Assembly (NCBI GenBank): GCA_003667245.1
Contig: RCNN01000093.1
Span: 1-64,000 of the forward strand
Direction: 5' to 3'
Length of the DNA stretch: 64,000 bases
Origin: Heterostelium multicystogenum
Lineage: Eukaryota > Evosea > Eumycetozoa > Acytosteliales > Acytosteliaceae
Position numbers and translations under genes: made by a program. Of this stretch, positions 24,294-37,334 are shown piece by piece (the first letter of the stretch is position 1; each line of letters starts with the position of its first letter). The notes under the pieces are model-generated. The model was not told the DNA's origin and did not search any database. It saw nothing but the letters and a program-made list of their open reading frames with translations.

Positions 24294-26126
24294 TCAAAAA
24301 TAGAGCCTTGACACTTTGTTTGGAACTAGTAAAATAGAATTATTTTCCAAAAGTCGACATTCTACTCTGTATTCATCAAAGGAATTGGTAAAAGTAACTT
24401 TGGGAACTATTTTTAATATCTCCGACATGTTGGTAAACTTGGACTTAACGAAACTTTGTACACTAGAGTTTTTGATTATTTTTCTCTAACAAATACTTCT
24501 TGGATAGTTGGAATCTTCTTAACTGAGTCCCAAAAAGTACTGAATTCGAAATCGGTTTCGAATAGAAATTTCCTTGAAACTTGTATGGACTTTAGAGATA
24601 GGTCTAAAATAGGTTGATCAAAATCCCTTCCTATTTCCAGATGAATGACAGACGATGGAATCGTTCCTGTTTCGAGGTATTGATTGAAATGATCACCAAA
24701 TATCAAATGAGTTACCGAATGTGGAATTACACCATGTTTAAGCCGTTGATTGAAGGCATTACCAAAGGTCAAATGAGTTACTGACTGTGGAATTACACCA
24801 GGTTGCAAAATTTGATTAAAATCCATTCCAAACTCTAAATGTGTGAGGTTTGATGGAAGAGATCCAATTGATAGCAGCTAGTTGAAAAGAAAACCAAAAG
24901 TCAAACTTGTCACTGAAAGTGGGATACAACCTGGTTTGAGAATCTGATTAAAATTTGTTCCAAACTTCAGGCTAATAACTGATAATGGAATATCCCCTGG
25001 TTGAAGAGGACTGTTGAAATTATCTGAAAAGGTCAAGTGTGTAACTGAAGATTCTTTAGATTCAAAATAACACCTATTAGTAGTCAGATATTTGACTGAT
25101 GAAGGCAGTGAATTAGATCTAATAGGTCGAGAGAAATAATGACCTAATGATAAGTGAATTACGGATGAAGGAATAATTCCAGGCCAAAGCTCTTGATCAA
25201 ATAAATAACCTAAAGTTAAATGAGTTACTGAATCTGGAATATCTCTTGGTTTGAGAGCTTGATTAAATGAAAATCCAAAAGACAAATTAGTCACTGAATC
25301 TGGAATATCTCCTGGTTTAATTACTTGATCAAATTGATATCCCAAATCTAAATCGGTCACGGATTGTGGAATAGATTTGGGTAAGCGTAGGTGATTGAAT
25401 CCATGAAATGATAGATTGGTTACTGAAGCTGGAATATCACCAGGTTTAAGTGGTTGGTCGAAAAGACCAAATGAGATGCTGGTTACAGATGATGGAATAT
25501 CACCAGGCTTAAGAGGTTGATTGAATTGGGCTCCAAAATTCAGATGAGTAACAGATGGTGGAATAGAACCTTCTTTAAGTTTCGAGTTAAAGTAATAGCC
25601 AAAAGCTAAGTGTGTTACAGACGATGGGATATCTCCGACATTTAGTGATTCATTAAAATAATCACCTAATTCTAAATGTCTGATTGATGGTGGAATAGAT
25701 TTGTGAAGATTGAAATTTCCACCGGTTATCAAGTATGTTACTGACAATGGAATTGAACCAGGTTTAAATGTATTTTTATGTGTTAATATGAGACTTTTAA
25801 CAACACACTATTAGGTCGACGGAATATTGATATTCTTCACTAAACTTCAAATGAGTAACATTCTCTGGAATATCACCAGGTTTAAGTTCTCTCCTTTGAC
25901 TAACATTGTATCTTTTAATTGGTTTTGGCTTATCAAATATTGAGTCAATCTTTGATATCTTGATATGATATATAGGTGAGAGTAAGATGTTTTTATGAGC
26001 GTAAAGAATGTTTTTGTTGACCAATAGTAAACATAAAATATCGATCTCATCAAGATACGACAGAATCTTCCTTATAGTGGTGATTTGAAGTGGAAAAGGA
26101 AGCAATAGATTTGTATGAATATCCAT
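24294..26126 (-). CDS. FNIP-repeat protein with F-box-like start (copy 2)
   Basis: Same architecture as its downstream neighbour. The N-terminus is MDIHTNLLLPFPLQITTIRK with ILSYLDEIDILCLLLVNKNI, followed by about nineteen FNIP repeats (for example SIPPSVTHLNFGAQFNQPLK), then a C-terminal domain. Frames break near 25760, 24850 and 24480. Past the last break the frame continues as EKIIKNSSVQSFVKSKFTNM and RLLENNSILLVPNK before a stop at 24294-24296. That tail motif matches RLMENQSLLFLPNQ of copy 1, which supports both gene models. Some repeats are degenerate, for example one at about 25060-25110 that has lost the HL and PG positions. Confidence 0.73.
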
Positions 26127-26407
26127 AATATCAATATTGATTAGGAACAGAGATGAGTGATGATCTAATCAAATAATGGAACAGGGAAGAAATTGTTAAA
26201 AAACATTTAAAAGTTCCAAAGTCTGTAAAAAAAATCAAAGGTCTACTTTACAAGATTTAATTTACATAATTTTCTAAAGATAGTATTTTCCAAAGTCTGC
26301 ATAGAAATAATTTAGACCAAATAGGATTTACTATAAATACAAAAATGAATAGTTACTCATATGACTAACTAATCATAGTTAGATACAACTTCAACAAACT
26401 AACAATC

Positions 26408-26985
26408 ATGAATTATTTTATTATCTATTTAGTGTTTATTTCTTTCAATTGCATTAATCACCAATGCTAACAAACTTATTGGTCTTCCACAAGGTAATTT
26501 GATAATTTGTAATTGATCCAGTTACATCAAGCATTCAATATTGACTATTCTTCTATTTAACATATAAAGAGAATATGGTTGGAGAAACAGAATGTGCCAA
26601 CAATATTGTTGAACCAATCCCTCCAATAGCTTCAGGAAGCGGTTATTGCTTGTTTTTGGCTGATGGATTTCCAAGCAACTCCTATTCAATTGATTTGGAA
26701 ATCTTCCCATCAACACCCTCCTATCTCTATATCCAACTTGGCTATTTTGGTTCTGTACCAACCGTTTCTTGTGACTCCCAACCATTCTACACCTCTGCTT
26801 CTCTCTACACTAGTGGCGGCACCAACTCTATCCACGTCGAATCTGGATCCAATGTCAACAAGACACTTACTGGAACAGTTGGAGTGATATTCTCATGTGA
26901 CAACAGTGCCACTAACACCTCTCAATCCTGTGACATCACCGTCAAAGGAACCATGTGCAACCTCCTCACCTCATTGCAGTACTAA
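26408..26985 (+). CDS. Small secreted protein, unknown family
   Basis: Two exons. Exon 1 (ATG 26408-26410) encodes a hydrophobic signal peptide starting MNYFIIYLVF and, after a one-base slip near 26440, LSIALITNANKLIGLPQ. The intron runs from the GTAATT donor at about 26493 to the acceptor at about 26570. Exon 2 gives a mature domain of about 135 residues with six Cys (ETECANN, GYCLFLADG, VSCDSQ, FSCDNS, QSCDITVKGTMC), mostly beta-type composition and several NxS/T sites. No family is recognised. A small disulphide-bonded extracellular or surface protein is the best description. Confidence 0.65.
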
Positions 26986-27267
26986 ATCAATCCATCGATC
27001 AAAATTAATAAAATTACTAATTTTAGACTGGTTTCCAAAACAAGTTGCTGTGGTGAAGTGCAAATGAATTTAAACCTCAATTCACAATAAAATTAGACAT
27101 ACTAATAAAGATATACTAGTATATTCATTTTCCATATTTGGTTTAGAATCAAACAGTGTGTTAAACTTTATTAACTTTAGCACTATTTTGATTAGTTTTA
27201 ATTGGTTTTGGTTAGTTTTATCATTCATTAGTACTATCGAGCCTTATATGTATATAGTTAGTTGATA

Positions 27268-30200
27268 ATGAATAGCGAGAATAATAGTACTCCCGCTGCA
27301 TCTGCTTCTTCTGCTAGTGGTGGAGATAGTAACGTTTTAAATGATCTGGATCAGCGATTTTAATATAGAGAATCAGAATAAAATTGACTTTGGTATCGAT
27401 ATACAGAATGACAATGATGACTATGCGGATGATGTAGTAGATGATGACGATGATGATGTTGTTCCAGATCACATATTGGCAGAAGACTATACAAGTAAAT
27501 ACCAGGATGATGATGCGTCGGCACTTGATATCGATATTGCAACACTGTCTTTGCTTACGAGCAAAGCTGGCACCCCATATACTTCGCTGAATGAACTGAT
27601 GCAGGACATTGAAGAGCATCCTCACCATGCTCTGAAGATGTCAAGTGCGATCGATGTCGATCTACAGTCGCTACCCTCGGGTGTAATCAATACATGTATG
27701 TGAGATAAAACGAAGCATCTAATATCAATCACACAAAGATATCTTAACCGGTTGAATCACGTCACTGACAACACTATCTCTATCTCTACTCTTCTTCAAG
27801 ATCTTAGTCAAGCAGAAGAGCTTGTACACCTACACAAGGTGATTGAATCCAACGATTTGATTCTAGCAGAGATTGGCGATGTATTTAAATCATTTGACGA
27901 TGAGCTCCAAATGCTGATCAAAAGATATGCCCGATACTCACATAACAACGCAGGAACTATCACAGGCGCTTGTCAACAGAATGCTCGTCAAAGACGCAAT
28001 ATCAAAAGTTGTAAAGAAGATACTTATTCCACCTGATCTTATTAGGTATGATACTGTTCTTCGACAGCGCGCTAGATAGATAGATCATCATACTAACATA
28101 ACATACATACAAATTACTGCGACGCAATACAGTGGAATCAATAAAGACGATATCAATGAAGACTATATTAATTATATCGAAGCGTTGGAGCATAGAATCG
28201 AATCATTGGACGACTTTATGTCAAGTGAAGCAATGTTTGCACAGGACATGGCATATGAAATAGATCTACTCAAAAAGAAAGTAGGTAGCTTTACAAACCT
28301 CATAGCTAGGTGAATGCCGGCATGAGTTGCTAATATCTCCTATTACCCAACGCTAGGCAAGCAGGCAGGTGAGAGACTTTATGCTAAAGCTCGTCATCAG
28401 TTTAAGAAAGCCACGAACCAATGTACAGATCCTGCAGCATTCTAAGCTATTTAAATACTCTGTACTGAATCATTTCATCTACAAATACTCTCCTGTCTAT
28501 GCAATTGAAATCAAACAGCACTATGTATGTTAGTTACTATTACCGGCTAAAAGATCGATCTTTCAGCGTAGCTTTAAATACTAACAGTCGACCTCTACTT
28601 TGATTATCGACAGACGGAAACAGTATCAAGAATATTCATGTCTTACTTCAAGAGCTACTCGACTTCGTTGGCCAAGGTTTACTATCCAGTTGCCTCCAAG
28701 TCAGATGTCGTCGGATGGTATGACAATGTCATCAAAGGCTACTTTAGCAACTCAACAAAGCAAGTGGACACCAACAAGGCATCGGCATTCAACCTGAACC
28801 TTCCCAACCTGCCCAATGACATATGGACAAGCATCAGAAGCGAAATCATCAATGAAATACCAGAGGGAATCAACCAAAATCTACTACGAAGATCACACAT
28901 GATCATAAGAGCTACAGACGCCCCACTAATCATTCCACATGTCGCCATTAAAGTAGGTTGGCCTACAACTAATAGTTAATATCAATCATGAGTGTTTAGA
29001 CTAACTCTAGCTCATCTCTCTTGTGTAGAATAACAAGAAATATCCATTAGAGCAAATCTTTAGATCAATGAATATACTGCTGTTGGATACGGTTTGTTCA
29101 GAGTACATATTTACACAACAGTGGCTTGCCAGACCGCTTGTCTCCAACCAAGAGACCTCTGGCATCATCAAGCCTATTTTCGACAACATATTCAACCTTT
29201 TCTACGAGAACATCTACCAATATGTCTCGAATAGCTATGATTGCCTGGGAATTTTGATTTCAATCAAGCTGAACCAGATATTGATTGAGCTACTAAAAGA
29301 GAGAAAGCTGTCGATTCCTTGTCTTTCCTCTTACTTCTACAAGGTCGATGTTATCCTCTGGGATAAGTTTAGCGAGCTATTCAAGAGAAACATCGATAGT
29401 CTCAAGTTGGCACTGACCAACAACAACGGAACCATAGATCTCAGGCCACATATTGTAAGCTCAATTTACTAACTGCTAGTGATTTCTCGCACTACGAAGT
29501 CGACTAACCATATCTATCTATCTATCTTCTCGCTAATAATATCAAGTATACAAGAAGATTCTCAGAGTTCTATACAAGTGTATCAGAAATCATAGGAAAT
29601 ACAGTGGCTGACTCTAGAGTCACTGCATGGATGGCTGTGCTTCGGTCGTCCATGGAGAGAGTCCTGCAACACATGGCACAAAACTTCCCGGATGCCAAGA
29701 ACAAATCGATATTCCTCATCAACAACTACGATGTTGTCATAACTGTGCTCTCGGTAAGCTTCATCAACATGGCACTGAGCTTCATGCCCAACCGTACTAA
29801 CCTACCATCTGTCGCTCATTAAGGAAAACAATGTATCGCTCAAGGAGGATGGATATGTCCAATTTAAAGAGTTGATAGATGAGCAAATCAATATATATTT
29901 TGGAGGAGCAGCTGTTCTCCTACTTCAAGGCACTTATTACTTTTATCAAGGAAGTCGAGTCAAAGATCATCAACAGTCCACCCGTAGGCAATGCATCATC
30001 AACGGCATCTTCCTATATTATCGATAAGATGCATTAAATGGGCTGACCAACGACTTCTCCAACAGATGGAGAGAGGTGCTCAAGCGAATCCAAAATCGAC
30101 ATTATGAATGCATTTTCAAACTTCAACATTGGCTCCGAGATTACCAAGAAACTGATCGCGCAATTCTTGATCTACTACAAGCGCTTCGAAGAGATCTACA

Positions 30201-30307
30201 AGAAATCCAACAAGCAGACAACCACCACTCTGACCCAGCCAAAGGCCAACTTCATTCCCATCTCAACGATCACCTATGAGATATCAAAGAACTTCTCAAT
30301 ATCATAA
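27268..30307 (+). CDS. vps52: VPS52, GARP/EARP tethering complex subunit
   Basis: Subunit of the Golgi-associated retrograde protein complex, which tethers endosome-derived vesicles at the trans-Golgi. ATG is at 27268-27270, followed by a Ser/Ala start and an Asp-rich stretch after a slip near 27355. Family segments in order are HVTDNTISISTLLQDLSQAE, LHKVIESNDLILAEIGDVF (about 27830-27900), KYPLEQIFRSMNILLLDTVC then SEYIFTQQWLARPLV (about 29040-29140), TIDLRPHIV with YTRRFSEFYTSVSEI, and IFLINNYDVVITVL (about 29710-29755), matching VPS52 throughout. The C-terminus ends STITYEISKNFSIS at 30307. Several introns with GTATGT or GTAAGC donors (for example near 27695, 28965 and 29453) and several one-base slips split the frame. 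Confidence 0.87.
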
Positions 30308-30491
30308 TATTAATAATAATAAATACCTAATACTTGTAAGGTGCTCCTTACTTTACATCATCATCATTACATATTTGCAGTACCACATTCAAAATTATGA
30401 CTGATTTGGTGGTGCGCTAATCTAATTTTAGTCTGCAAAACTTTTTATGTCATATGATTAAGTTCATATTGATAGTCATATTCCTATTATA

Positions 30492-31736
30492 ATGGCTGAC
30501 AAGCATATAGATAACAATAGCAAGGATCATGCTGATCAACCCAAGAGATTGTATAGCATCTTGGGTGTACCAAACGACGCGTCCCAAAAAGGAGATTAGG
30601 GATGCTACATGGCAAAATCAAGAGAGTATCATCCAGATAAAGGTGGTGATCAAAACATGTTTATAGAGTTGAATCGTGCGTATCAAATACTCGGTGATTC
30701 CAAGCGAAGATCGGTCTATGACCACTTGCCTGGCTCGGTAGAAGATGTCAGCATGGTCGATATTTTCACCAAGTACATGCATCTGCAGTCGTATCTCAAA
30801 CAGGCTCTATCCGGTGCTGACACACGCCGTTATCGATCGATTCTTCTCATACAAGGCACATATCATTAGGGCTGCACTGGGCATTGCTCGAGACGGGCCT
30901 TATGTCCACCTGAACCTTTCACACATCGCCGCCTTCCCGGTTGTTCACATGTTTGTTGACACCACCGTTGAGATGCTCGTCGACAAGCAGCAGAGCAAGA
31001 GCGGGACTGCGCAGCTCACGCCGGTCAAGCGTGCACTTCTGATTGAGGTAGTATCGACATTAATTGCAGCTCCATTTGAGCTGTACGCATACAAAGCGTT
31101 CTTTAGTCACTATAGAAATGGAAAGTTGTTCGACTACTTCACTCTTGGCACAGCCGATCACCTCTCACCCGCGAAAAGACTTCTTCACAACACAGCGCTC
31201 TACTTCCGTTGCTTCACGGCAGCGACCTCAAGTGCCTGCTTGGCATGGTTGCATTCCGAATTGGATATACACTTACCAACTACGTTATATCATCGTTGGC
31301 CGACTTTTGCAGACACAAAGCACTGGTCGCCGAGATAGAACACAAGGAAGAGCAGAGACAACAAAAAAGCACAAGCAAAAGTGAATAATATCGATGATGA
31401 TAATGATGATGATGATGATAATAGCGATGACGATGATGATAGTGATGATGACAACAATGAAGAAGATGAAACTTATAGCAAAATCAATGAACCAAAACCA
31501 CTTAAATCGATACTTTGGAATGGCGCCGGATTGTGTACTACATTCCTCTCCTACTTTGTACCATCAGCACTATTTCTCCCCCATATAGACTCTTTTACAA
31601 AATAGAGAAACCAAAGATATCTTATTTTAGTACAGCACTTTTGAAAACCGCATGGCTTGAGACCGTGTCGCTGTTGTTTATGGACTTATTCAATTCAATA
31701 TCTTCACATGTATTAACAAACTCGGAATCAAAATAA
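30492..31736 (+). CDS. J-domain (DnaJ) membrane-associated protein
   Basis: ATG 30492-30494. The J-domain spans about 30550-30720: RLYSILGVPNDASQK, a slip in the CAAAAAG run near 30588, then EIRDA, SREYHPDKGGDQNMF with the essential HPD, and RAYQILGDSKRRSVYDH. It should therefore stimulate an Hsp70. The rest is not a known Hsp40 class. It has moderately hydrophobic helical segments (IAAFPVVHMFVDTTVEMLV; LIAAPFELYAYKAFFSHY; FRCFTAATSSACLAWLHSEL), an acidic run of about 25 Asp/Asn/Ser residues (31393-31470), and two more hydrophobic segments near the end (AGLCTTFLSYFVPSALFL; TALLKTAWLETVSLLFMDLF). Slips are also needed near 30825, 31290 and 31590. Organelle location is unknown. Confidence 0.65.
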
Positions 31737-32108
31737 ACCCAACAACAACAACCAACAACAACATTATGGGTCAATACAAATAGACTATATTATATTAACT
31801 ATATATATATGACAACCAAAAGTAAGTATTATAGTTTATAATTCATCCAATTCAACCCCAAAGCATCGCCAACAAGAGTTATAGACAAAGACAAACCAAC
31901 GTCATCACACACGACACAGTTTAGTTTATTTTTAATTTTCAATTAAATTTATGATTTTTTCATTTTTTTAATGAATTGAATGAAATGCAAGCACATCTGT
32001 CAACTTTGAGATTTCAATTTTATCTACACAAACTAGTTAGGTTACTTTAACTTGACTTTTGTTGTTTGTTTGCTTTGTTAGTTTGTTTAATTTATTATAA
32101 TTAGAGTA
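31737..32108. other. Intergenic, no gene seen
   Basis: AT-rich spacer between two plus-strand genes, with a T-rich run just upstream of the Sec12 start. It should contain the J-protein 3' end and the Sec12 promoter. Nothing else was recognised. Confidence 0.55.
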
Positions 32109-33440
32109 ATGAGTGAAGTTGCAACTAAAACGCAAGAAGCTGCTCCAGTTGCTGCTGCTTCTGCTACTTCTGTCGATAATAGCGGTGTGCTCGAGGCTGA
32201 GCTCAAGTATCCTTTGTTCTGCTGCGCAAGTGGTGGTAAATCAAAGCTGGTTGCTGTTGGTGGTGGAGGTGGAAAGTCAAAAACAGGTGTGCCCAATGGC
32301 ATTGCAGTATACAAGTGGTGCGACGATGGCATCAAGGTCGAACCTTATGGCGAGTACAAGACAGATAACTGTGTTACAAACATCGACATTCACCCAAAGA
32401 AAGACATCATTGCCTTCATCAAGGACCAGCAAATGTACTATTCTCGAAGCGAAATCATCAAACTTTAATGTACTCTTCGAATTTGATTTGGTACCGGAGG
32501 ATAAACAACCGAAAAACGATAGCAACGGTAGCAATGGAAAGAGCAAAAAGAAACAAGATAAGAATGCAAGTGAAAACTCTAAGGATGAGGCTGTCAAGAC
32601 AGCTGACGATCCAGATGATGACAGCGCAGGAAAGAAGAAACCTCTCAAATTTGAACAGTATAATCTGAAGTTCAGTCCGTCTGGAGACAGATTGATCACA
32701 TCGGGTGGAGACGGTGTCGTCAGAATTTGGGACACTACCAACTACAGGTTGGTCAACGAGTACAACCACTGCCACAGTGACGAGATAAACTCTATCGACA
32801 CCAACCACGCCAACACACACATGGTCACCAGCTCTAAGGACAGAACCTGCAAGATCTGGAATCTGCTGTCTGGACGTCTGGAACACACTCTCAAATTCAG
32901 TAATGAAGGAAAGGATCTCGAGTTTCGTGGATGCAGATTCCTCTCTGGCGGACTCGAGGTTGTCACCATCCAATTCCGACCAAACACCAAGAAAGTCAAG
33001 GGATGCACCTACGTTAGCAGATGGAATACATCCACCGGAAAGATGGAACACAGCAGACAGATACACACAATTCACAACACCTGTGCTGAAATCAGCAAAG
33101 ACGGACAATCACTGGCCGTTGGTACTTCCGACAGTCTCGTGACTGTAGTCGATACCATTGGATTCAAGCGAATCGACCGTTGGGAGCCACACGATTTTGT
33201 CATTACTGGACTTGCATACTCGCCAAAACAACAAAGCCGTCTTTTCAGCATCTGCCAACTACTCTGTAAAATCACATCAAATTGGTACCGGAACCAAAGG
33301 TAATTATCGTTTTAAAACATATCAACTATCATAACTAACATTCAATCAACAATGCAATAGAATTAGATTATAAACTTGTATTTTTATTGGCTTTATTAAT
33401 AGTAATTGTATCAATAATTTATAACTACTTAACTCAATAA
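32109..33440 (+). CDS. sec12: Sec12/PREB, Sar1 guanine-nucleotide exchange factor
   Basis: ER membrane exchange factor that starts COPII coat assembly by activating Sar1. ATG 32109. The N-terminal beta-propeller has the diagnostic potassium-loop motif GGGGGKSKTGVPNG (about 32256-32298). A slip near 32443 joins QQMYY to SSNFNVLFEFDLVPEDKQ. After a charged insert come WD repeats: SPSGDRLITSGGDGVVRIWD (about 32674-32733), SSKDRTCKIWNL and VFSASANYSVK. The latter needs another slip near 33230. The GTAATT donor at 33300 and the acceptor at 33359-33360 lead to a second exon encoding ELDYKLVFLLALLIVIVSII, a single C-terminal membrane anchor, with a stop at 33438-33440. That anchor gives the expected type II Sec12 layout. 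Confidence 0.88.
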
Positions 33441-36400
33441 GAAATAAGCATAATAAATTAACAAACGCAATTAACAACTCTAACAACTTTGACTACACCG
33501 CCACATACATACAATTCCCAATAGCAACAATATCAGATAGATAGTATTTAGATAACTTTTATTATAATATCTATCTATCTTTCTATCTATCTATCAAACA
33601 ATTATTTCCTATTTCCTTCTTACTTTCTTTCTTTTAAAAGAAAGTAATTAAAGTCTCATTTCAAAGTAATCCATTCATTTCATTTCAAATAATCATATTG
33701 GGATCATAGAATGATTAGTCAATTAATTGATAGAGTGATAGATAGATATCAAAAATGTAATAGATTGGAATTCCCAAGTTTAAGAAATGATAACTATAGT
33801 TATCATCAATTTTTGAATATATGATTCTATCTAGTAATGACTGACAGAATCACAAGTAAGTCACTTTGCCCAAACTCACAAATTGTCATAGCAATATCTA
33901 ACAATGACAAATAACAACAACAAACAACAATAACTTGATCTTTTTTTAATGATTAAGTAATATATAATCACTTTTATATAATTACTCAATCCATTTTATT
34001 GATACCATGGTTAAGGTTAATGAAAGGAACAAGTTGATTAATGGTCAATCAACAACAATAGCAATACTGTTTATTTCCATAAAAAAGTAGGTGTATAAGA
34101 TCATGACTATTCTGTCGATATTAATGCTTTAAATCAATTATAAATATCGATAGATGTGGTAGTGGTATTTGTGGGGAATGACCAGATAGTAGTAGCAAGT
34201 AGTAGTGGGAATGGTTTGATTTAACTATTACCCACTCAAAAACAGTAATCAATCTATCAATCATCAAAACAAAATGGTATTATACAACCATACCAAAATT
34301 CAAATCCAAACCAAACAAATATATATTATTTAATCATCTACTATATCTTATCTATTTTCAGCAATAAATTAATACTTTATGATTATAATAATCACCCACT
34401 ATTTTAATGGACCATTAAATCATGGTGATGTATACTTTTAGATTTCTTAATACAACACAACACAACCACAACCATAAACAACCATAGATTTACCAGAAAC
34501 AACCAACAACAACTCAACACCACATACAGCACTAATACCACTATAACAACAGCAATAGTGACAGCAACATACCAACAAGTGCTACAGCAGTCAACACAAC
34601 TAATTTTACCAAACCAAACACTTTAACTACATTCCTGCTTCCTATCCTTTGTTCTTTCTAACTATAACTATAACAAACTATTTCCATACGTATATACCAC
34701 CAAATATTTAAATCTAAAAACCAACACGACCAACCTTAACCCATACCTCTGTGTATGACTACCTACTACTCCTATTGCTACAATTGAATGAAATGTGTTG
34801 ATCAATTTCTATTCCATCCAAATCAAATCACATGCATACCTAACTAATTATAATATTTATATACTATTTGAATCAAATTATTAATAATATATCATAAAAT
34901 ATTTAAAATAATCACTACTACTATTGTAGTAGCTTTTTTGTAAGGTAATATTTATTATAATTAATAATACAATAGCAAATAGCAACAACTATTATACAAC
35001 TACACTATTTTAACAATAACAACAACAACTATATCAAATAATAAATAATAATAATATAATCAACAATTATAATATTATATTATTATTGTATACTATGTTT
35101 TATAATTAATATTATATTTGTTTTAAATTGGAAGAAATAATAATATTAGAGTTTAGTTTAATTGTTTATTTATTTGAAAAAGAATAATATAGAATTTACA
35201 ATCCAATCAATCAAAAAATCAAATCAATTAATCCAGTAAGTCAATCAACTTCATCAATCAATTATAGTAATAATAGAGAGGTAGCAGATTATTTGGTTTA
35301 GGAAAAGATTAGATTTCTTTAGAAAAGGTCAAATTTGGGTCATTTTCCACTTGACTTCGCCTGCAAAGAAAACATAGAACCACTAGGATTTTTGGATTTT
35401 GATCAAAAGGTAAGTTTGAGGATTGGAAAGTAGTGTTGTTTCAAAAGAGGACAAAAAACCAACAAAATACACCACCAAATTTAAGATTTACAAAAACATT
35501 CTGAGGACATCCATCTTCACACATTTTATCTATCCATCCTTATATACCCAGTTTTGTTGTTTATGTTGGTTTTATTTTTTTTCTCTAATATCTAGATATT
35601 TATTTTTCAAAAAGTTTGTAGTGGAATTATGTGCATCAAAACATCATGGAAGTGTAAGTGTTTGAAAAACCGAGAATTCTTTCATTTTGTTAAAGTTGTT
35701 TGCTTTGCAGGCAAAGTTAGTAACACCAAATACAAAAAGTTTGTTCATTTTTTTTTTTTGATTTGCTTAATTCCAATTTTTTGATCAATTGCAAAATCGA
35801 AAACCTCATGTTGAATTCATGTGGGTCATCAACACCCACTCAATCTTCTTTGGTTGTAAATCCCCACATTTTTATTTTCTAAAAAAACTAGCAAAGCAGT
35901 GCAAATTTGATCAAAAAAACTAATTTCTTAAAAGCAAAAATTCACACACAACCGAAACAAAACACAACCACACTCATAGATATCTAATATTAATACCAAA
36001 CAAGGCAGTGATTCCTCAATTTGGGTGTGTATGATTTAATAAATACTGTGGTGGTCGATGTGATTACAGTGATGGAGAATAATAATAAAAATGAAGTATT
36101 TGCAATGTAATGTGTGGGTACTTTAGGTTAGGGATTTGACAGTGACTTTGTTTTGCTAGCTTTTAGTGATCAAAATCATAGAACCCAAGACTCCAACTAT
36201 TGGGCAAACCATGCCTATTAAATATAATTTTCGTTTTCAAACTAAAAAAAATTACACAAACTTTTTGCAAATCATTAGTTTATATCTTTATCACGATTTA
36301 ACTGTGACATCCTCCAGACTGGCACAAGCCATATTTTCAACGTCAGTTGCTTTGTAGTTTGTAGTTGCTCTGATTCTGTGTGTGTGTCTTTGTTACACCT

Positions 36401-37334
36401 ATTTTAGATAATCAATCACATACAATATACAAAGAATATCAAGCAATATTATTGTTTCAATGAATTCATTCATAGTTTAGAAAGTCATATTAATAATAAT
36501 AATAATAACTTGTTATTGTATTATATTATAGTTAGTAATTAGTTATAGTAATAGTAATAATAATAATAATGTATAGTAATCAAATTAAAAAACAGTTATT
36601 CACAATTAATTAATAGATAGGAGTTATAACTTACTTTAAAAGTTCAAGTTCAAGTTCAAGATAAAGATAACGATAAAGATCATCATAATCAACAACAATA
36701 CAAACAACAAAACGATACAATATCAATCTATTAATCTTTCTATCTATCATTTATCAGTCTATCAATCTTCAATCAATCTAAACTAAAACAAAACTTAACT
36801 TATTAATACAATCATCAAACGATCGTTCACCCAAATCGATCCGAATCAAAACACACACACACACACAAATTCAAAACACAGGCTCAGCGATCAAAACAAT
36901 CAAATCAAGAACACACAATAAAACAAACAAACAAATAAGCAATACAATTGAAACAATCCACAAAGCACCTGCATACACTATACACAGGCAGGCAACTTCT
37001 CCATCTACTCTATTTTAAAAAGCATTTTTATCCTTAAAATTTAAAACAATTTTGTTTTATGCATTGCATTCAGCAACTTTTGCACCAATCAATCAATCAA
37101 TCTTTAATTTTATTAAAACACCTTCCTTTTTTATTCTGTTCTATCCTATATTTATTTATTTATTTATTTAAATAAAGTAATTAATTGCTACTAGATTAGA
37201 TCTATTACAAAACTAATAATCAATCACAACAGTGAACCAAACAATCAATCATAATTATTAGTCGTGGAAATAATTATATAAGTTATATTTTTGACAGACA
37301 AGAGCCTTTTATATATATCTCATACATACAGAAA
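33441..37334. other. 3.9-kb gene-free stretch upstream of the Roco gene
   Basis: Long AT-rich stretch with TATC microsatellites (about 33576-33600 and 36730-36780), CA runs near 36850 and AAT runs near 35040-35090 and 36490-36570. Open frames at 35423-35665 and 36166-36357 have no protein-like features. The 35.3-36.3 kb part is less AT-biased and contains several inverted word pairs (see findings). It probably holds a long promoter or 5' UTR of the Roco gene. No tRNA or other RNA gene was recognised. Confidence 0.5.
35359..36267. repeat. Interleaved inverted word pairs
   Basis: GCCTGCAAAG at 35359-35368 is the reverse complement of 35703-35712. CAAAAAGTTTGT at 35733-35744 is the reverse complement of 36256-36267. 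CTAGCAAA at 35888-35895 is the reverse complement of 36152-36159. The arms are short and interleaved, so this is not one simple hairpin. It could be a decayed foldback element or repeated protein-binding sites. Confidence 0.4.

Noticed and set aside
23065..25747. Regularly spaced repeats that could suggest a CRISPR array or satellite
   Set aside because: The period of about 66 bp is coding (FNIP repeats of about 22 residues), units are diverged, and the organism is eukaryotic.
22737..26126. Calling the FNIP genes pseudogenes because of frame breaks
   Set aside because: Clearly conserved genes here have the same kind of breaks, and correction restores full domains including the shared tails.
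33540..33600. TATC repeats as a functional array
   Set aside because: Ordinary microsatellite, common throughout the non-coding DNA here.
35423..36357. Two short plus-strand open frames in the long gap
   Set aside because: Composition follows the local AT-rich DNA, with no family pattern or conserved motif.
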